64,000 nucleotides of DNA from Hydrogenophaga crassostreae (lineage in GTDB: Bacteria > Pseudomonadota > Gammaproteobacteria > Burkholderiales > Burkholderiaceae_C), in the NCBI RefSeq assembly GCF_001761385.1, contig NZ_CP017476.1:1415501-1479500 (forward strand), given 5' to 3'. The position numbers and the translations under genes were made by a program. Positions 1 to 9,044 of the stretch are shown here, piece after piece. The notes beneath the pieces were generated by a model that did not search any database, was not told the DNA's origin, and worked only from the letters and a program-made list of their open reading frames with translations. Numbering within the stretch: the stretch's first letter is position 1; every line of letters starts with the position of its first letter.

Positions 1-50
1 CGCCCTGGGTTTAAGACACTTCGTTCAAACATCTTTTCTGGAATCTCATC

Positions 51-983
51 ATGACCTCTCTCGTTATTGCTGAACACGACAACGCTTCGATCAAAGGCGC
101 CACGCTCAACACCGTCACGGCGGCTGCCGCTTGCGGTGGTGATGTGCACGTGCTGGTGGCGGGCCACAACGCGGGCGAAGCCGCCAAGGCCGCTGCGGCC
201 ATCGCTGGCGTGGCCAAAGTGATCCACGCCGATGCGGCTTACCTGGAACACGGCCTGGCCGAAAACATGGCTGCTCAGGTGCTGGCCATTGCATCGAACT
301 ACAGCCACATCCTGTTCCCCGCCACCGCGTCGGGCAAAAACATTGCCCCGCGCGTGGCCGCCAAACTCGACGTGGGTCAGATCAGCGACATCACCAAAGT
401 GGATGCTGCTGACACCTTCGAGCGCCCCATCTACGCGGGCAACGCCATTGCCACAGTGCAGAGCATGGATGCCACCAAGGTGATCACCGTCCGCACCACG
501 GGCTTTGATCCGGCTGCTGCAACCGGCGGGTCTGCTTCCGTGGAAACGGCTGAAGCCGTGGCTGACAGTGGCAAGACCACGTTTGTGGGCAGCGAGATCG
601 CCAAGAGTGACCGCCCTGAACTGACCGCGGCCAAAGTGATCGTCTCTGGTGGCAGGGCTCTGGGTTCCAGCGAGAAATTCGACGAAGTCATGACGCCTCT
701 GGCCGACAAGCTGGGTGCAGCGCTGGGCGCCAGCCGCGCAGCGGTGGATGCAGGCTATGCGCCCAACGACTGGCAAGTGGGCCAGACCGGCAAGATCGTG
801 GCGCCCCAGCTGTACATCGCCTGTGGCATCTCCGGCGCCATCCAGCATCTGGCCGGTATGAAGGACTCCAAAGTCATTGTCGCGATCAACAAGGACCCTG
901 AGGCCCCGATCTTCTCGGTGGCCGACTACGGTCTGGAAGCCGACCTGTTTGTGGCAGTGCCCGAGCTGGTCAAGTCGCTCTGA
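51..983 (+). CDS. etfA: Electron transfer flavoprotein subunit alpha
   Basis: Alpha subunit of the soluble heterodimer that takes electrons from acyl-CoA and related dehydrogenases and passes them to ETF-quinone oxidoreductase. The 310-residue length is normal. The N-terminal half is the alpha/beta domain. The C-terminal FAD-binding domain starts near residue 200 with GGRALGSSEKF and continues through GQTGKIVAPQLY, ACGISGAIQH and INKDPEAPIF, all family hallmarks. The 50 bases before the start are too few to identify the preceding gene; etfB normally lies there. A strong terminator follows the stop, so the acyl-CoA dehydrogenase downstream probably has its own promoter or depends on read-through. 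Confidence 0.97.
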   Translation: MTSLVIAEHDNASIKGATLNTVTAAAACGGDVHVLVAGHNAGEAAKAAAAIAGVAKVIHADAAYLEHGLAENMAAQVLAIASNYSHILFPATASGKNIAPRVAAKLDVGQISDITKVDAADTFERPIYAGNAIATVQSMDATKVITVRTTGFDPAAATGGSASVETAEAVADSGKTTFVGSEIAKSDRPELTAAKVIVSGGRALGSSEKFDEVMTPLADKLGAALGASRAAVDAGYAPNDWQVGQTGKIVAPQLYIACGISGAIQHLAGMKDSKVIVAINKDPEAPIFSVADYGLEADLFVAVPELVKSL

Positions 984-1000
984 TCCCGGGATCGCGACAA

Positions 1001-1028
1001 AGGGCATCGTTCGCGATGCCTTTTTTTT
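1001..1028 (+). terminator. Rho-independent terminator after etfA
   Basis: A perfect 7-bp stem (1003-1009 with 1014-1020, GGCATCG/CGATGCC) closes a UUCG tetraloop and is followed by eight T residues. This is a textbook intrinsic terminator 18 bases after the etfA stop codon. Confidence 0.93.
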
Positions 1029-1058
1029 ACCCATTTTGCAGAAACAGGAGTTGAGACC

Positions 1059-2849
1059 ATGAGCTACACCGCCCCCCTGAAGGACATGCTGTTCAACATC
1101 GAGCACATCGCTCGAATCGATCAAGTGGCCGCTTTGCCCGGTTTTGAAGACGCTGGCCTTGAAACGGCCCAGGCTGTGCTCGAAGAATGCGCCAAGCTGA
1201 ACGAAGGCGTGGTTGCGCCTTTGAACTGGGAGGGTGACAAGAATCCTTCTTCTTTCAAAGAAGGCAAGGTCACCACCACCCCTGGTTTCAAGGATGCCTA
1301 CAAGCAGTTCGCTGAAGGCGGCTGGCAGGGCTTGCAACATCCGGCCAGCTTCGGCGGCCAAGGCCTGCCCAAGACCATTGGTGCGGCCTGTATTGAAATG
1401 CTCAACAGCGCCAACATGAGCTTTGCGCTGTGCCCCCTGCTGACCGATGGCGCCATCGAAGCCTTGCTGACTGCGGGCAGCGACGACCTCAAATCGATTT
1501 ACCTGGAAAAGCTGGTGAGCGGCGAGTGGACCGGCACCATGAACCTGACGGAACCCCAGGCTGGCAGTGATCTTGCAGCCGTACGCAGCCGCGCCGAGCC
1601 GCAGCCCGACGGCACCTACAAGGTGTTCGGCACCAAGATATTCATCACTTACGGTGAACACGACATGGCCGAGAACATCGTGCACCTCGTGCTGGCCCGT
1701 GTGACCGGCGCGCCAGAGGGCGTGAAAGGCATCAGCCTGTTCGTGGTGCCCAAGTTCATGGTGACAGCCGATGGCTCGCTGGGTGACCGCAACGACGTGC
1801 ATTGCGTTTCCATCGAACACAAGATGGGCATCAAGGCTTCGCCGACCGCGGTGCTGCAATATGGCGACAACGGCGGCGCTGTGGGCTACATCGTGGGTGA
1901 AGAGAACCGTGGCCTGGAGTACATGTTCATCATGATGAACGCTGCACGGTACGCCGTGGGGGTGCAGGGCATTGCGGTGGCCGAGCGCGCCTACCAAAAG
2001 GCCGTGGGCTACGCGAAGGACCGCGTGCAGAGTCGCCCGGTGGATGGCAGCATGAGCGCAGCAGCGCCCATCATCCACCACCCCGATGTCAAGCGCATGT
2101 TGATGACCATGCGCGCCAGCGTGGAAGGCTGCCGCGCGATGGCCAGCGTGGCGGCAGCGGCCTACGACGCTGCGCACCACCACACGGACGCCGATGTGCG
2201 CAAGCAAAACGCCGCTTTCTACGAGTTCCTGGTGCCGTTGGTCAAAGGCTACAGCACCGAGATGAGCCTGGAGATGACGAGCCTGGGCGTGCAGGTACAC
2301 GGCGGCATGGGCTTTATCGAGGAAACCGGCGCGGCCCAGCACTACCGCGACGCGAAGATTTTGACGATCTACGAAGGCACGACCGCGATTCAGGCCAACG
2401 ATCTGGTGGGTCGCAAAACGGCGCGCGACGGCGGCGCAGGTGCCAAAGCCATTGCAGCGCAAATCGAAAAGACCGAAGCCGAGTTGACGAAGCGCGGCAG
2501 CGCGCAATCGTTGGCGGTGGCCAAGCGCTTGACGGCTGCGCGACTGGCGTTTGTGGATGTGGTCGAGTTCATCGCAGCCAATACCCGCTCCAACCCGAAC
2601 GCGGCTTTTGCCGGCAGCGTGCCCTACCTGTTGCTGGCCGGCAATCTGATGGCCGGATGGCAGTTGGCGCGCTCGCTGCTTGTCGCTGAAGACCAACTGG
2701 CTGCCGGCGTGGATGCCGCGTTCATGCAGAGCAAGATCACCACTGCGCGTTTCTATGCCGACCACATTTTGAGCCGTGCACCAGGCGTGCGCGATGCGAT
2801 CGTGGAGGGCGCTGAATCCGTCACCGCGCTGGCGGCCGAAGCCTTCTGA
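1059..2849 (+). CDS. Acyl-CoA dehydrogenase, long form with C-terminal extension
   Basis: FAD-dependent alpha,beta-dehydrogenation of an acyl-CoA thioester, with electrons presumably going to the ETF encoded just upstream. At 596 residues it belongs to the long bacterial subfamily that carries an extra C-terminal domain (about 465-590), the group that includes DmdC-type enzymes. Visible hallmarks are LTEPQAGSDL (FAD/substrate region, about 165), GVQVHGGMGF (about 410) and IYEGTTAIQANDL (about 440), which follows the usual catalytic-loop pattern. A CAGGAG ribosome-binding site precedes the ATG. The acyl substrate cannot be read from the sequence; 3-methylmercaptopropionyl-CoA is one possibility for this subfamily. 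Confidence 0.92.
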   Translation: MSYTAPLKDMLFNIEHIARIDQVAALPGFEDAGLETAQAVLEECAKLNEGVVAPLNWEGDKNPSSFKEGKVTTTPGFKDAYKQFAEGGWQGLQHPASFGGQGLPKTIGAACIEMLNSANMSFALCPLLTDGAIEALLTAGSDDLKSIYLEKLVSGEWTGTMNLTEPQAGSDLAAVRSRAEPQPDGTYKVFGTKIFITYGEHDMAENIVHLVLARVTGAPEGVKGISLFVVPKFMVTADGSLGDRNDVHCVSIEHKMGIKASPTAVLQYGDNGGAVGYIVGEENRGLEYMFIMMNAARYAVGVQGIAVAERAYQKAVGYAKDRVQSRPVDGSMSAAAPIIHHPDVKRMLMTMRASVEGCRAMASVAAAAYDAAHHHTDADVRKQNAAFYEFLVPLVKGYSTEMSLEMTSLGVQVHGGMGFIEETGAAQHYRDAKILTIYEGTTAIQANDLVGRKTARDGGAGAKAIAAQIEKTEAELTKRGSAQSLAVAKRLTAARLAFVDVVEFIAANTRSNPNAAFAGSVPYLLLAGNLMAGWQLARSLLVAEDQLAAGVDAAFMQSKITTARFYADHILSRAPGVRDAIVEGAESVTALAAEAF

Positions 2850-2974
2850 TTTCTTGCGATTCGCACCTGCCTGTCGCAACTCAGACAGGTGCGATGCCCA
2901 ACCTGATTCAGAATTTGTCCACGCTGTCGCCTTCGCTGAACAGCCTTTGAATTCCCCTACGGAGACATACCTTA

Positions 2975-3958
2975 ATGACCACCCGCCAACGCGCGCCATT
3001 GCCGCCGGTGCTGCAAAAAATCAAGTTCCCTGTGATCGGCTCGCCGCTGTTCATCATCAGCAACCCCAAGCTGGTGATCGCGCAGTGCAAGGCCGGTGTG
3101 GTGGGCTCGATGCCTGCGCTCAACGCCCGTCCCGCTGCTCAACTGGACGAGTGGCTGGCCGAAATCACCGAAGCCCTGGCCGCACACGACAAGGCCAATC
3201 CGGACAACCCGTCTGCGCCGTTTGCGATCAACCAGATCGTGCACAAGAGCAACGACCGTCTGGAGCAGGACATGGCGCTGTGCGAGAAGTACAAGGTGCC
3301 GATCATCATCACCAGCCTGGGTGCGCGCGAAGATGTGAACAAGGGCGTTCAGTCGTGGGGCGGCGTGGTGTTGCACGATGTGATCAACAACGTGTTTGCA
3401 CACAAGGCTATTGAAAAAGGCGCTGACGGCTTGATTCCGGTGGCGGCTGGCGCCGGCGGCCATGCCAGCGTGAAAAGCCCGTTTGCAATGGTGCAGGAGA
3501 TTCGCGAATGGTTCGATGGTCCGATTGCACTCTCTGGTTCCATCGCTTCGGGCGGGGCCGTTCTGGCGGCACAGGCCATGGGCGCTGACTTCGCTTACAT
3601 CGGCTCGGCGTTTATCGCCACCGAAGAAGCGCACGCCGTGGATGGCTACAAAGCCATGATCACCCAGAGCGACTCAGACGATATTGTCTACAGCAACTTC
3701 TACACCGGCATCCACGGCAACTACCTCAAAGGCAGCATCGAAGCCGCCGGCATGGACCCCAACAACCTGCCCGACAGCGATCCGAGCAAGATGAACTTCT
3801 CGACCGGCGAGGGCGCCAATGCTGCCAAGGCCTGGAAGGACATCTGGGGCTGCGGTCAGGGCATAGGCGCCATCAAGGAAGTGATGCCGGCCGCCGATCT
3901 GGTGGCACGCTTCAAGCGGGAGTACGCCGAGGCAAAAGCGCGCATCTGCGGCGGTTGA
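2975..3958 (+). CDS. Nitronate monooxygenase family flavoprotein
   Basis: FMN-dependent TIM-barrel enzyme of the nitronate monooxygenase / 2-nitropropane dioxygenase family, which oxidises alkyl nitronates such as propionate-3-nitronate. Within 327 residues I see the N-terminal GSPLFIISNPKLV segment, the FMN phosphate-binding AAGAGGHAS near 165, and the ALSGSIASGGAVLAA and GADFAYIGSAF stretches near 190-210. It follows the acyl-CoA dehydrogenase by about 125 bases on the same strand and ends at a terminator that overlaps the convergent LysR gene. Many relatives are annotated only as NAD(P)H-dependent flavin oxidoreductase, so the substrate is uncertain. Confidence 0.9.
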   Translation: MTTRQRAPLPPVLQKIKFPVIGSPLFIISNPKLVIAQCKAGVVGSMPALNARPAAQLDEWLAEITEALAAHDKANPDNPSAPFAINQIVHKSNDRLEQDMALCEKYKVPIIITSLGAREDVNKGVQSWGGVVLHDVINNVFAHKAIEKGADGLIPVAAGAGGHASVKSPFAMVQEIREWFDGPIALSGSIASGGAVLAAQAMGADFAYIGSAFIATEEAHAVDGYKAMITQSDSDDIVYSNFYTGIHGNYLKGSIEAAGMDPNNLPDSDPSKMNFSTGEGANAAKAWKDIWGCGQGIGAIKEVMPAADLVARFKREYAEAKARICGG

Positions 3959-3964
3959 CCGGGC

Positions 3965-4924
3965 TCAGTCGCTCTCTGGAAAACCACCGCTGGCCGGTGG
4001 TTTTTTGTTGGTCACCGCCAACTGCTCGGCCATAACCCTGGCCAGCCAGTCCATGACCACACGCACCCGCTTGGGCAGGTTGCGCCGGTGGGCGTAGAGC
4101 AGGGTCACCGGCATGGCGCGCGGTCGCCACGAAGGGAGCACGGGCACAAGCCGGCCTTGATCGATCAGCTCGACCACGCCGACGAGAGGGGCCTGTATCA
4201 ATCCCAACCCGGCGAGGCAAGCTGCGGTATAGGCTTCTGAGCTGTTGACGGTGATGGCGCCCGTCATGGGTAAGGCCGCATTGGCTTCAGCGTCAGCGTA
4301 TTCGAAGCCAGTCGGCGGGGCACCCAGGGTCGGGCTGTAGTGAACCAGTTTGTGTTGTGCCAGATCGGTGAGTGCCTGAGGCGTTCCGTGGTGCTTCAGG
4401 TAAGCGGGGCTCGCGCAGTTCACCATGGACATGTGCCCCAGCGGGCGGGCGACCAGTCCGCTATCGGTCAATTGGCCTGCTCGCAGGACGCAATCAAAGC
4501 CCTCACGCACGAGATCAACCAGGCGGTCGGTGCTGCTGACCTCCAATGTGAGATGAGGGTGCTGCGCCAGCAGGTCGGGCAGGCGTGGCATCACGGTGTT
4601 GCGCGCCATGCCGCTCGACATGTCGATGCGCACCCGGCCCTTGAGTGATCCGCCATCGGGGTGCTGAAACAGGGATTGCAACTCATCCAGATCACTTAGC
4701 ACGTCTTTGCAGCGTTCGAAGCAAAGCAGACCATCTTGTGTGAGTTGCACACGCCGGGTGGTGCGGTGAAGCAAGCGCGTTCCCAACTGGTTTTCGAGCT
4801 GTTGGATCGCATTGGAAACCGTGGCGCGCGGCAATCCCAGTTGCTCCGCCGCTTGCGTGAAGCTGGACAGTTCTGCGACGCGGGCAAAGACTTCAAGGCG
4901 TTGTGTGAGGCTCATTGTTATCAA
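3965..4924 (-). CDS. LysR-family transcriptional regulator
   Basis: A 319-residue LysR-type regulator with the N-terminal winged helix-turn-helix (RVAELSSFTQAAEQLG, about 15-30, then RATVSNAIQQLE) and a C-terminal periplasmic-binding-like effector domain. It diverges from the SDR gene at 5027 across about 100 bases that contain a T-N11-A type palindrome, the usual arrangement for a LysR regulator controlling its neighbour. A second ATG at 4915 is also a possible start. The last codons overlap a terminator hairpin. The effector is unknown. Confidence 0.93.
   Translation of the reverse strand: MITMSLTQRLEVFARVAELSSFTQAAEQLGLPRATVSNAIQQLENQLGTRLLHRTTRRVQLTQDGLLCFERCKDVLSDLDELQSLFQHPDGGSLKGRVRIDMSSGMARNTVMPRLPDLLAQHPHLTLEVSSTDRLVDLVREGFDCVLRAGQLTDSGLVARPLGHMSMVNCASPAYLKHHGTPQALTDLAQHKLVHYSPTLGAPPTGFEYADAEANAALPMTGAITVNSSEAYTAACLAGLGLIQAPLVGVVELIDQGRLVPVLPSWRPRAMPVTLLYAHRRNLPKRVRVVMDWLARVMAEQLAVTNKKPPASGGFPESD
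3981..4006. terminator. Bidirectional terminator between nitronate monooxygenase and LysR genes
   Basis: Stem CCACCG (3984-3989) with CGGTGG (3995-4000) and a 5-base loop is flanked by AAA on the left and six T on the right. It terminates the plus-strand gene. It lies inside the last codons of the convergent LysR gene (stop at 3965), so the LysR C-terminus is encoded by the terminator DNA. Confidence 0.8.
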
Positions 4925-4937
4925 TTATTGGTCAATC

Positions 4938-4954
4938 TATTCAGGATTTGAATA
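4938..4954. promoter_or_regulatory. Candidate LysR operator in the LysR/SDR divergent region
   Basis: Palindrome TATTCA-N5-TGAATA contains the T-N11-A core typical of LysR-type sites. It sits 14 bases from the LysR start and in the AT-rich part of the divergent intergenic region, so it could serve both autoregulation and control of the SDR gene. Confidence 0.55.
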
Positions 4955-5026
4955 TTTATTCGATTGAATGGCGTAATTAGAGTTGAGACTTTCCCCTGCA
5001 TTGATGCTGTTTTGAAAGGTCACCAC

Positions 5027-5803
5027 GTGTCACAAACCCCGCCTCACGCCACCCCTATTGCCCTGGTCACGGGCGGCAGCCGAGGGCTTGGTCGCAACAC
5101 CGCACTTCACCTGGCCCGCAAAGGCAGTGACGTGGTGCTCACGTACCGCAGCCAGAAAGCCGAAGCTGACGAAGTTGTGGCGCAGATTGCTTCGTTGGGG
5201 CGCCGCGCTGTGGCGCTGTCGCTGGATGTTGCCCAGACCACTTCTTTCCCTGCTTTTGCCGACTCGCTTGGTGAGGCGCTGCAACGCGGGTGGCGACGCG
5301 AGCGGTTTGACCATCTGGTGAACAACGCAGGGACAGGGCTGCATGCCCGTTTCGTGGAGACCACAGAGGCCCAGCTTGATGCGCTCTACAGCGTGCATGT
5401 GAAGGGCGTCTTTTTCCTGACCCAGGCGTTGCTGCCTTTGATGAACGATGGCGGCCGGATCGTCAACCTGTCATCGGGACTGGCCCGCTTCACCTTGCCG
5501 GGGTCGTCGGCCTATGGGTCGATGAAGGGTGCGGTTGAAGTGCTCACGCGCTACATGGCCAGGGAGCTGGGTCCGCGCGGCATCGCGGTCAACGTGGTCG
5601 CACCCGGTGCCATCGAAACCGACTTCAATGGTGGAGCGGTGCGCGACAACCCCCAATTGAACCTGCAGATCGCTTCCAGCACGGCTCTGGGGCGTGCGGG
5701 CCAGCCGGACGACATCGGTCCGATGATTGCCTCCCTGCTGCAGCCCGACAACCGCTGGATCAATGCCCAGCGCATCGAAGCTTCGGGGGGCATGTTTCTT
5801 TGA
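5027..5803 (+). CDS. SDR-family oxidoreductase (classical)
   Basis: Short-chain dehydrogenase/reductase with the NAD(P)-binding TGGSRGLG near residue 13, NNAG, the catalytic serine in NLSSGLA and the YGSMK (YxxxK) active-site motif; a classical enzyme of about 258 residues. I chose GTG 5027 because GAAAGG (5014-5019) is well placed before it. The upstream ATG at 4964 would add 21 residues without homology-like features and would begin only about 10 bases from the operator palindrome. It is divergent from a LysR regulator that probably controls it. The substrate is unknown; the closest general class is 3-oxoacyl-ACP-reductase-like SDRs. Confidence 0.88.
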   Translation: MSQTPPHATPIALVTGGSRGLGRNTALHLARKGSDVVLTYRSQKAEADEVVAQIASLGRRAVALSLDVAQTTSFPAFADSLGEALQRGWRRERFDHLVNNAGTGLHARFVETTEAQLDALYSVHVKGVFFLTQALLPLMNDGGRIVNLSSGLARFTLPGSSAYGSMKGAVEVLTRYMARELGPRGIAVNVVAPGAIETDFNGGAVRDNPQLNLQIASSTALGRAGQPDDIGPMIASLLQPDNRWINAQRIEASGGMFL

Positions 5804-5891
5804 GCCAAGCCGGGTTTTGACCGGTGTTGGCAAGGGTCTTCGATTCGGGCCATGAGGCAACGGCGCCGCGAAGGCCCCGCAACCTTTGCAC

Positions 5892-8216
5892 TCAGGGGTT
5901 GCGCGGTCCCGATGAAATGAGCGCTCTGGCCCAATCTGGGATGTTGGGCAGAAAGCGGCCTGGTTCGGGTGCGTATTGCACGCCATCTTCATCCGAGAGC
6001 CGGGCCACGGAGCCGCCGTTTTTCCACTCGGCGTACAGCCAGTCGTCGTTTTCGCGCACCAATCCTGGTGGCGGAGAGCCCAGCGGGGTGAAGGGTGTTT
6101 TCTTCAAGGCAGAGTCCATGTAGTCGATCCAGATGGGCAACGCGGCTCGGCTCCCCGATTCGCTGCTGCCCAGGCTGCGAGGCTTGTCGTAGCCCATCCA
6201 GACGGCGGTGGCCAGCGTGGGGTGATAGCCAGTGAACCACGCATCAACGGCGTTGTCTGTTGTACCGGTTTTGCCGTAGATGTCGCGCCGTTTGAGTTGT
6301 GCCTGGGCGCGGGCGCCCGTGCCATAGCGTGTGACGTCGTTCAGCAGGCTGGACATGACATAGGCATTGCGGGCCGGGATCGCCCGGTTGTCTTCGGTCA
6401 GATTTTCCGGTGCGGCTTCCTCGAAGAGCACCTTGCCTTGTGCATCGGTGATTTTTTCGACAACCACTGGCGAGACCCGCCAGCCGCCGTTGGCCAGGGT
6501 GGCGTAGGCGCGAACCATCTGCAGTGGGGTCACGCTGCCGGTTCCCAGGGCCAGGGTGAGGTTGCTGGGTTGCCGGGCTGCGTCAAGCCCAAACCGCGTG
6601 ACCCAATCACGAGCGCGCGCCACGCCCACGTGGTCCAGTACCCTCACACTCACCAGATTGCTCGATTTGGCCAATGCTTCGCGCAAGGTGATGGGGCTTT
6701 CGCCGCCCGCGTGGCTGTTGCTCGGGCTCCACCCATTGGCGGCGGTATAGGGAAGGTCGTCGATCAGGCTGCCGGGCATCACCCGCTCTTCGAGTGCGGC
6801 CGAATACAGCAAGGGCTTGAAGCTGGAGCCAGGTTGCCGCCAGGCCTGGGTCACATGGTTGAAGGGTTGGCGCGATTGATCAAAGCCGCCCACCAGTGCA
6901 CGAACGCGCCCTGTTTTCGAGTCCATGGAAACCAGGGCCGCTTCGACTTCTGGCCATTGGCTGATTTCCCATTCGGTGGGGGAGCCCTTCTGGCCCGACT
7001 GCACCACTCGAACGACCGATCCCCGCTGCAGGCTGAGCTCCTTTTTTGCCTTGCTTTTGAGGCCCGCGCGGGCCCAGCGAATGCCCGAACCGCTGAGCGT
7101 GACACGCTCACCTGTGCTCAGTTGAACGGCTATCTCTTTTGAATTGGCCTTGAGCACAATGGCCGCACGCAGGGTGTCGTCATCGGAGTGGTCTTTGAGT
7201 GCCTCGGCGGCGAGGCTGGCCAGATCGGGATTGTTGTTGTCTGGAAGCTCTTCAAAGCCTTCAGGGCCGCGCCAGGCGCCGCGCCTGTCATAGCTCAGTA
7301 CGCCGCGTTGAACGGCGGCATAGGCTGCTCGCTGGTCGTCAGCCATCAGCGATGTGGTCACGCGGATGCCGCTGGAATAGGCCTCGGTTCCATAGCGTTC
7401 GACCACAATCCTGCGCGCCATTTCAGCCACATGGGGTGCATGCAGGTCTTTTTCGCCGGGTGTGCGCAAGGTGATTTTTTCATCGCGAGCGGCCTTCCAC
7501 TGCACTTCGCTGATTGCGCCAGTGGTTTTCATGCGCTCCAGCACCACGCGCTGGCGTTTGATGGCCCTGTCCATGTTGGCCACGGGGTTGGCGTAGTAAG
7601 GGTTTTGCGGCAAACCGGCGAGCATGGCGGCTTCGGCAGTGGTGAGCTCGTCCATGGTTTTGCCGAAATAGGTCTTGGCTGCCGCCGCAAATCCATAGGC
7701 GCGCTGGCCAAGAAAGATCTCGTTGAGGTAGATCTCCAGGATGCGGTCCTTGGAGAGCGCGTCTTCCACTTTGAACGCCAGCATGATCTCTTTGGCTTTG
7801 CGTTCGACGGAAAACTCTCGGGTGAGCAGCATGGTGCGAACCAGCTGTTGCGTGATTGTGCTGGCGCCTTGCTTGCGCCCGCCGGTGAGCGCGGCCACGA
7901 CGGCTCGAGCCATGCCTTTGGGATCAATGCCTGAATGCTCGCGAAAGCGCGCATCTTCTACCGCCAGCACGGCTTCTTGCAGTATTTTGGGGGTTTTGGA
8001 CAGGGGCACATAGATGCGCCGTTCGGTACCGAACTGGGCAATTTCAACCCCGTCAGCAGTGAAAATTTGTAGCGGCAACTTGGGCGTGTAATTGACGATG
8101 CGGTCGATAGACGGCAAGTCAAACGTGGCCGCCGAGGCTGGCGGCACAGTGCAAAACAGTGCAAAAGAGCAGAGAAGCCCGGCAGCAGTGGCCCGGCGCA
8201 GAGAGTTTCCTGACAT
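5892..8216 (-). CDS. mrcA: Class A penicillin-binding protein (PBP1A-type, transglycosylase/transpeptidase)
   Basis: Bifunctional peptidoglycan synthase. From the chosen ATG (8216) the protein has 774 residues. A hydrophobic N-terminal anchor or signal segment (about 9-29) ends in an ASA-A-like site. The glycosyltransferase domain has EDARFREHSGID (catalytic Glu about 87), GASTITQQ and RILEIYLNE. A central OB-like insert is followed by the transpeptidase domain with SSFK, SSN and KTGTT motifs. An upstream in-frame ATG at 8360 would add 48 residues with no membrane feature, so the start at the anchor is preferred. The gene stands alone; I see no operon partner. Confidence 0.93.
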   Translation of the reverse strand: MSGNSLRRATAAGLLCSFALFCTVPPASAATFDLPSIDRIVNYTPKLPLQIFTADGVEIAQFGTERRIYVPLSKTPKILQEAVLAVEDARFREHSGIDPKGMARAVVAALTGGRKQGASTITQQLVRTMLLTREFSVERKAKEIMLAFKVEDALSKDRILEIYLNEIFLGQRAYGFAAAAKTYFGKTMDELTTAEAAMLAGLPQNPYYANPVANMDRAIKRQRVVLERMKTTGAISEVQWKAARDEKITLRTPGEKDLHAPHVAEMARRIVVERYGTEAYSSGIRVTTSLMADDQRAAYAAVQRGVLSYDRRGAWRGPEGFEELPDNNNPDLASLAAEALKDHSDDDTLRAAIVLKANSKEIAVQLSTGERVTLSGSGIRWARAGLKSKAKKELSLQRGSVVRVVQSGQKGSPTEWEISQWPEVEAALVSMDSKTGRVRALVGGFDQSRQPFNHVTQAWRQPGSSFKPLLYSAALEERVMPGSLIDDLPYTAANGWSPSNSHAGGESPITLREALAKSSNLVSVRVLDHVGVARARDWVTRFGLDAARQPSNLTLALGTGSVTPLQMVRAYATLANGGWRVSPVVVEKITDAQGKVLFEEAAPENLTEDNRAIPARNAYVMSSLLNDVTRYGTGARAQAQLKRRDIYGKTGTTDNAVDAWFTGYHPTLATAVWMGYDKPRSLGSSESGSRAALPIWIDYMDSALKKTPFTPLGSPPPGLVRENDDWLYAEWKNGGSVARLSDEDGVQYAPEPGRFLPNIPDWARALISSGPRNP

Positions 8217-8290
8217 GGGTCGATTATCCCGGGCTTGTGTGAAGTGGGTGTGCGGCCTTGTAACGGGACGCACATCAGGTTGTCGAAGTG

Positions 8291-8968
8291 CTACCGACCG
8301 ACCCAACCACCACACACCGGAAACACCTGGCCAACGAAACAATTCGCGTTGTCGCTGCACAGGTAGGCGGCAAATTCGGCGTCTTCTCTGGCGCTGACCA
8401 GGCGCCCCAGCGGCACTTCCCGGGCCAACCGCTCCTGAAAACGCGGATTGGCTTGAACCTCGGGCGGGAAGTAGGTGGGGTTGTCGACAAAGTTCTGCGC
8501 AATCAGGTTGATCTGCACATTGTGCGACGCTGCTTCAAGTCCGACGGCTTGAACATAGGCGGTCTGAGCGCCGCGAGCGGCACAGTAGGTCGACGCGCGC
8601 TTGATGCCGCGCAGCGCGGCAGCGCTGCCCATGACCAGGATTTTGCCGCTGCGTCGCTGGATCATGGCCGGCAGTGCGGCTTTGATCAGGCGGGGCAGGG
8701 GGTCGACCAGGGCCGAGAAAACAGTGCGCCACTCGTCGTCGTCAACTTCGCTGGCGGGGGTGGTGGGTGCCGCGATGGCCAGGTTGGCAATCAGGATATC
8801 GATTTCACCCGCCTGCCCTATTTCGGCAGCGGCAGCTTGCGGTTCGACCAGTGGTATTTCGCTGGTGATCACCGTGGCCCCATGCGCTCTCAAAACTTCG
8901 CACAGCGTAGGCCCCATGAATTCTCGCCATTGGGTGACCAAAATACGTTTGTTGGAGAGCATGGGCAT
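8291..8968 (-). CDS. Halohydrin dehalogenase-like SDR protein
   Basis: A 225-residue SDR-fold protein that lacks the NAD(P) glycine motif. In its place it has T12-x4-F17-x-G19, and its catalytic triad is spaced S115-x12-Y128-x3-R132 with Arg replacing the SDR Lys. These two patterns together define halohydrin dehalogenases (Hhe family), which close vicinal halohydrins to epoxides and release halide without a cofactor. The stretch QNFVDNPTYFP (159-169) lies where the halide-site loop of HheC-type enzymes lies, and the C-terminus ends in a GGW segment as in that family. An inactive SDR relative is the alternative. It lies downstream of the pentitol operon regulator, separated by tandem repeats. 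Confidence 0.8.
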   Translation of the reverse strand: MPMLSNKRILVTQWREFMGPTLCEVLRAHGATVITSEIPLVEPQAAAAEIGQAGEIDILIANLAIAAPTTPASEVDDDEWRTVFSALVDPLPRLIKAALPAMIQRRSGKILVMGSAAALRGIKRASTYCAARGAQTAYVQAVGLEAASHNVQINLIAQNFVDNPTYFPPEVQANPRFQERLAREVPLGRLVSAREDAEFAAYLCSDNANCFVGQVFPVCGGWVGR

Positions 8969-9044
8969 GGTGGATCTTTCAGGGACGGTTGGATCCGTTC
9001 ATCATAGAGAGGCGGTGTCTAAGGGCTGTCAAGAGCGTGTCAGC

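Noticed and set aside
1..14. End of etfB
   Set aside because: A stop codon occurs at 12-14 in one frame, but the few preceding codons cannot be assigned to EtfB.
4964..5026. Upstream ATG start for the SDR gene
   Set aside because: It would add 21 residues unlike SDR N-termini and start next to the operator palindrome; GTG 5027 has a proper ribosome-binding site.
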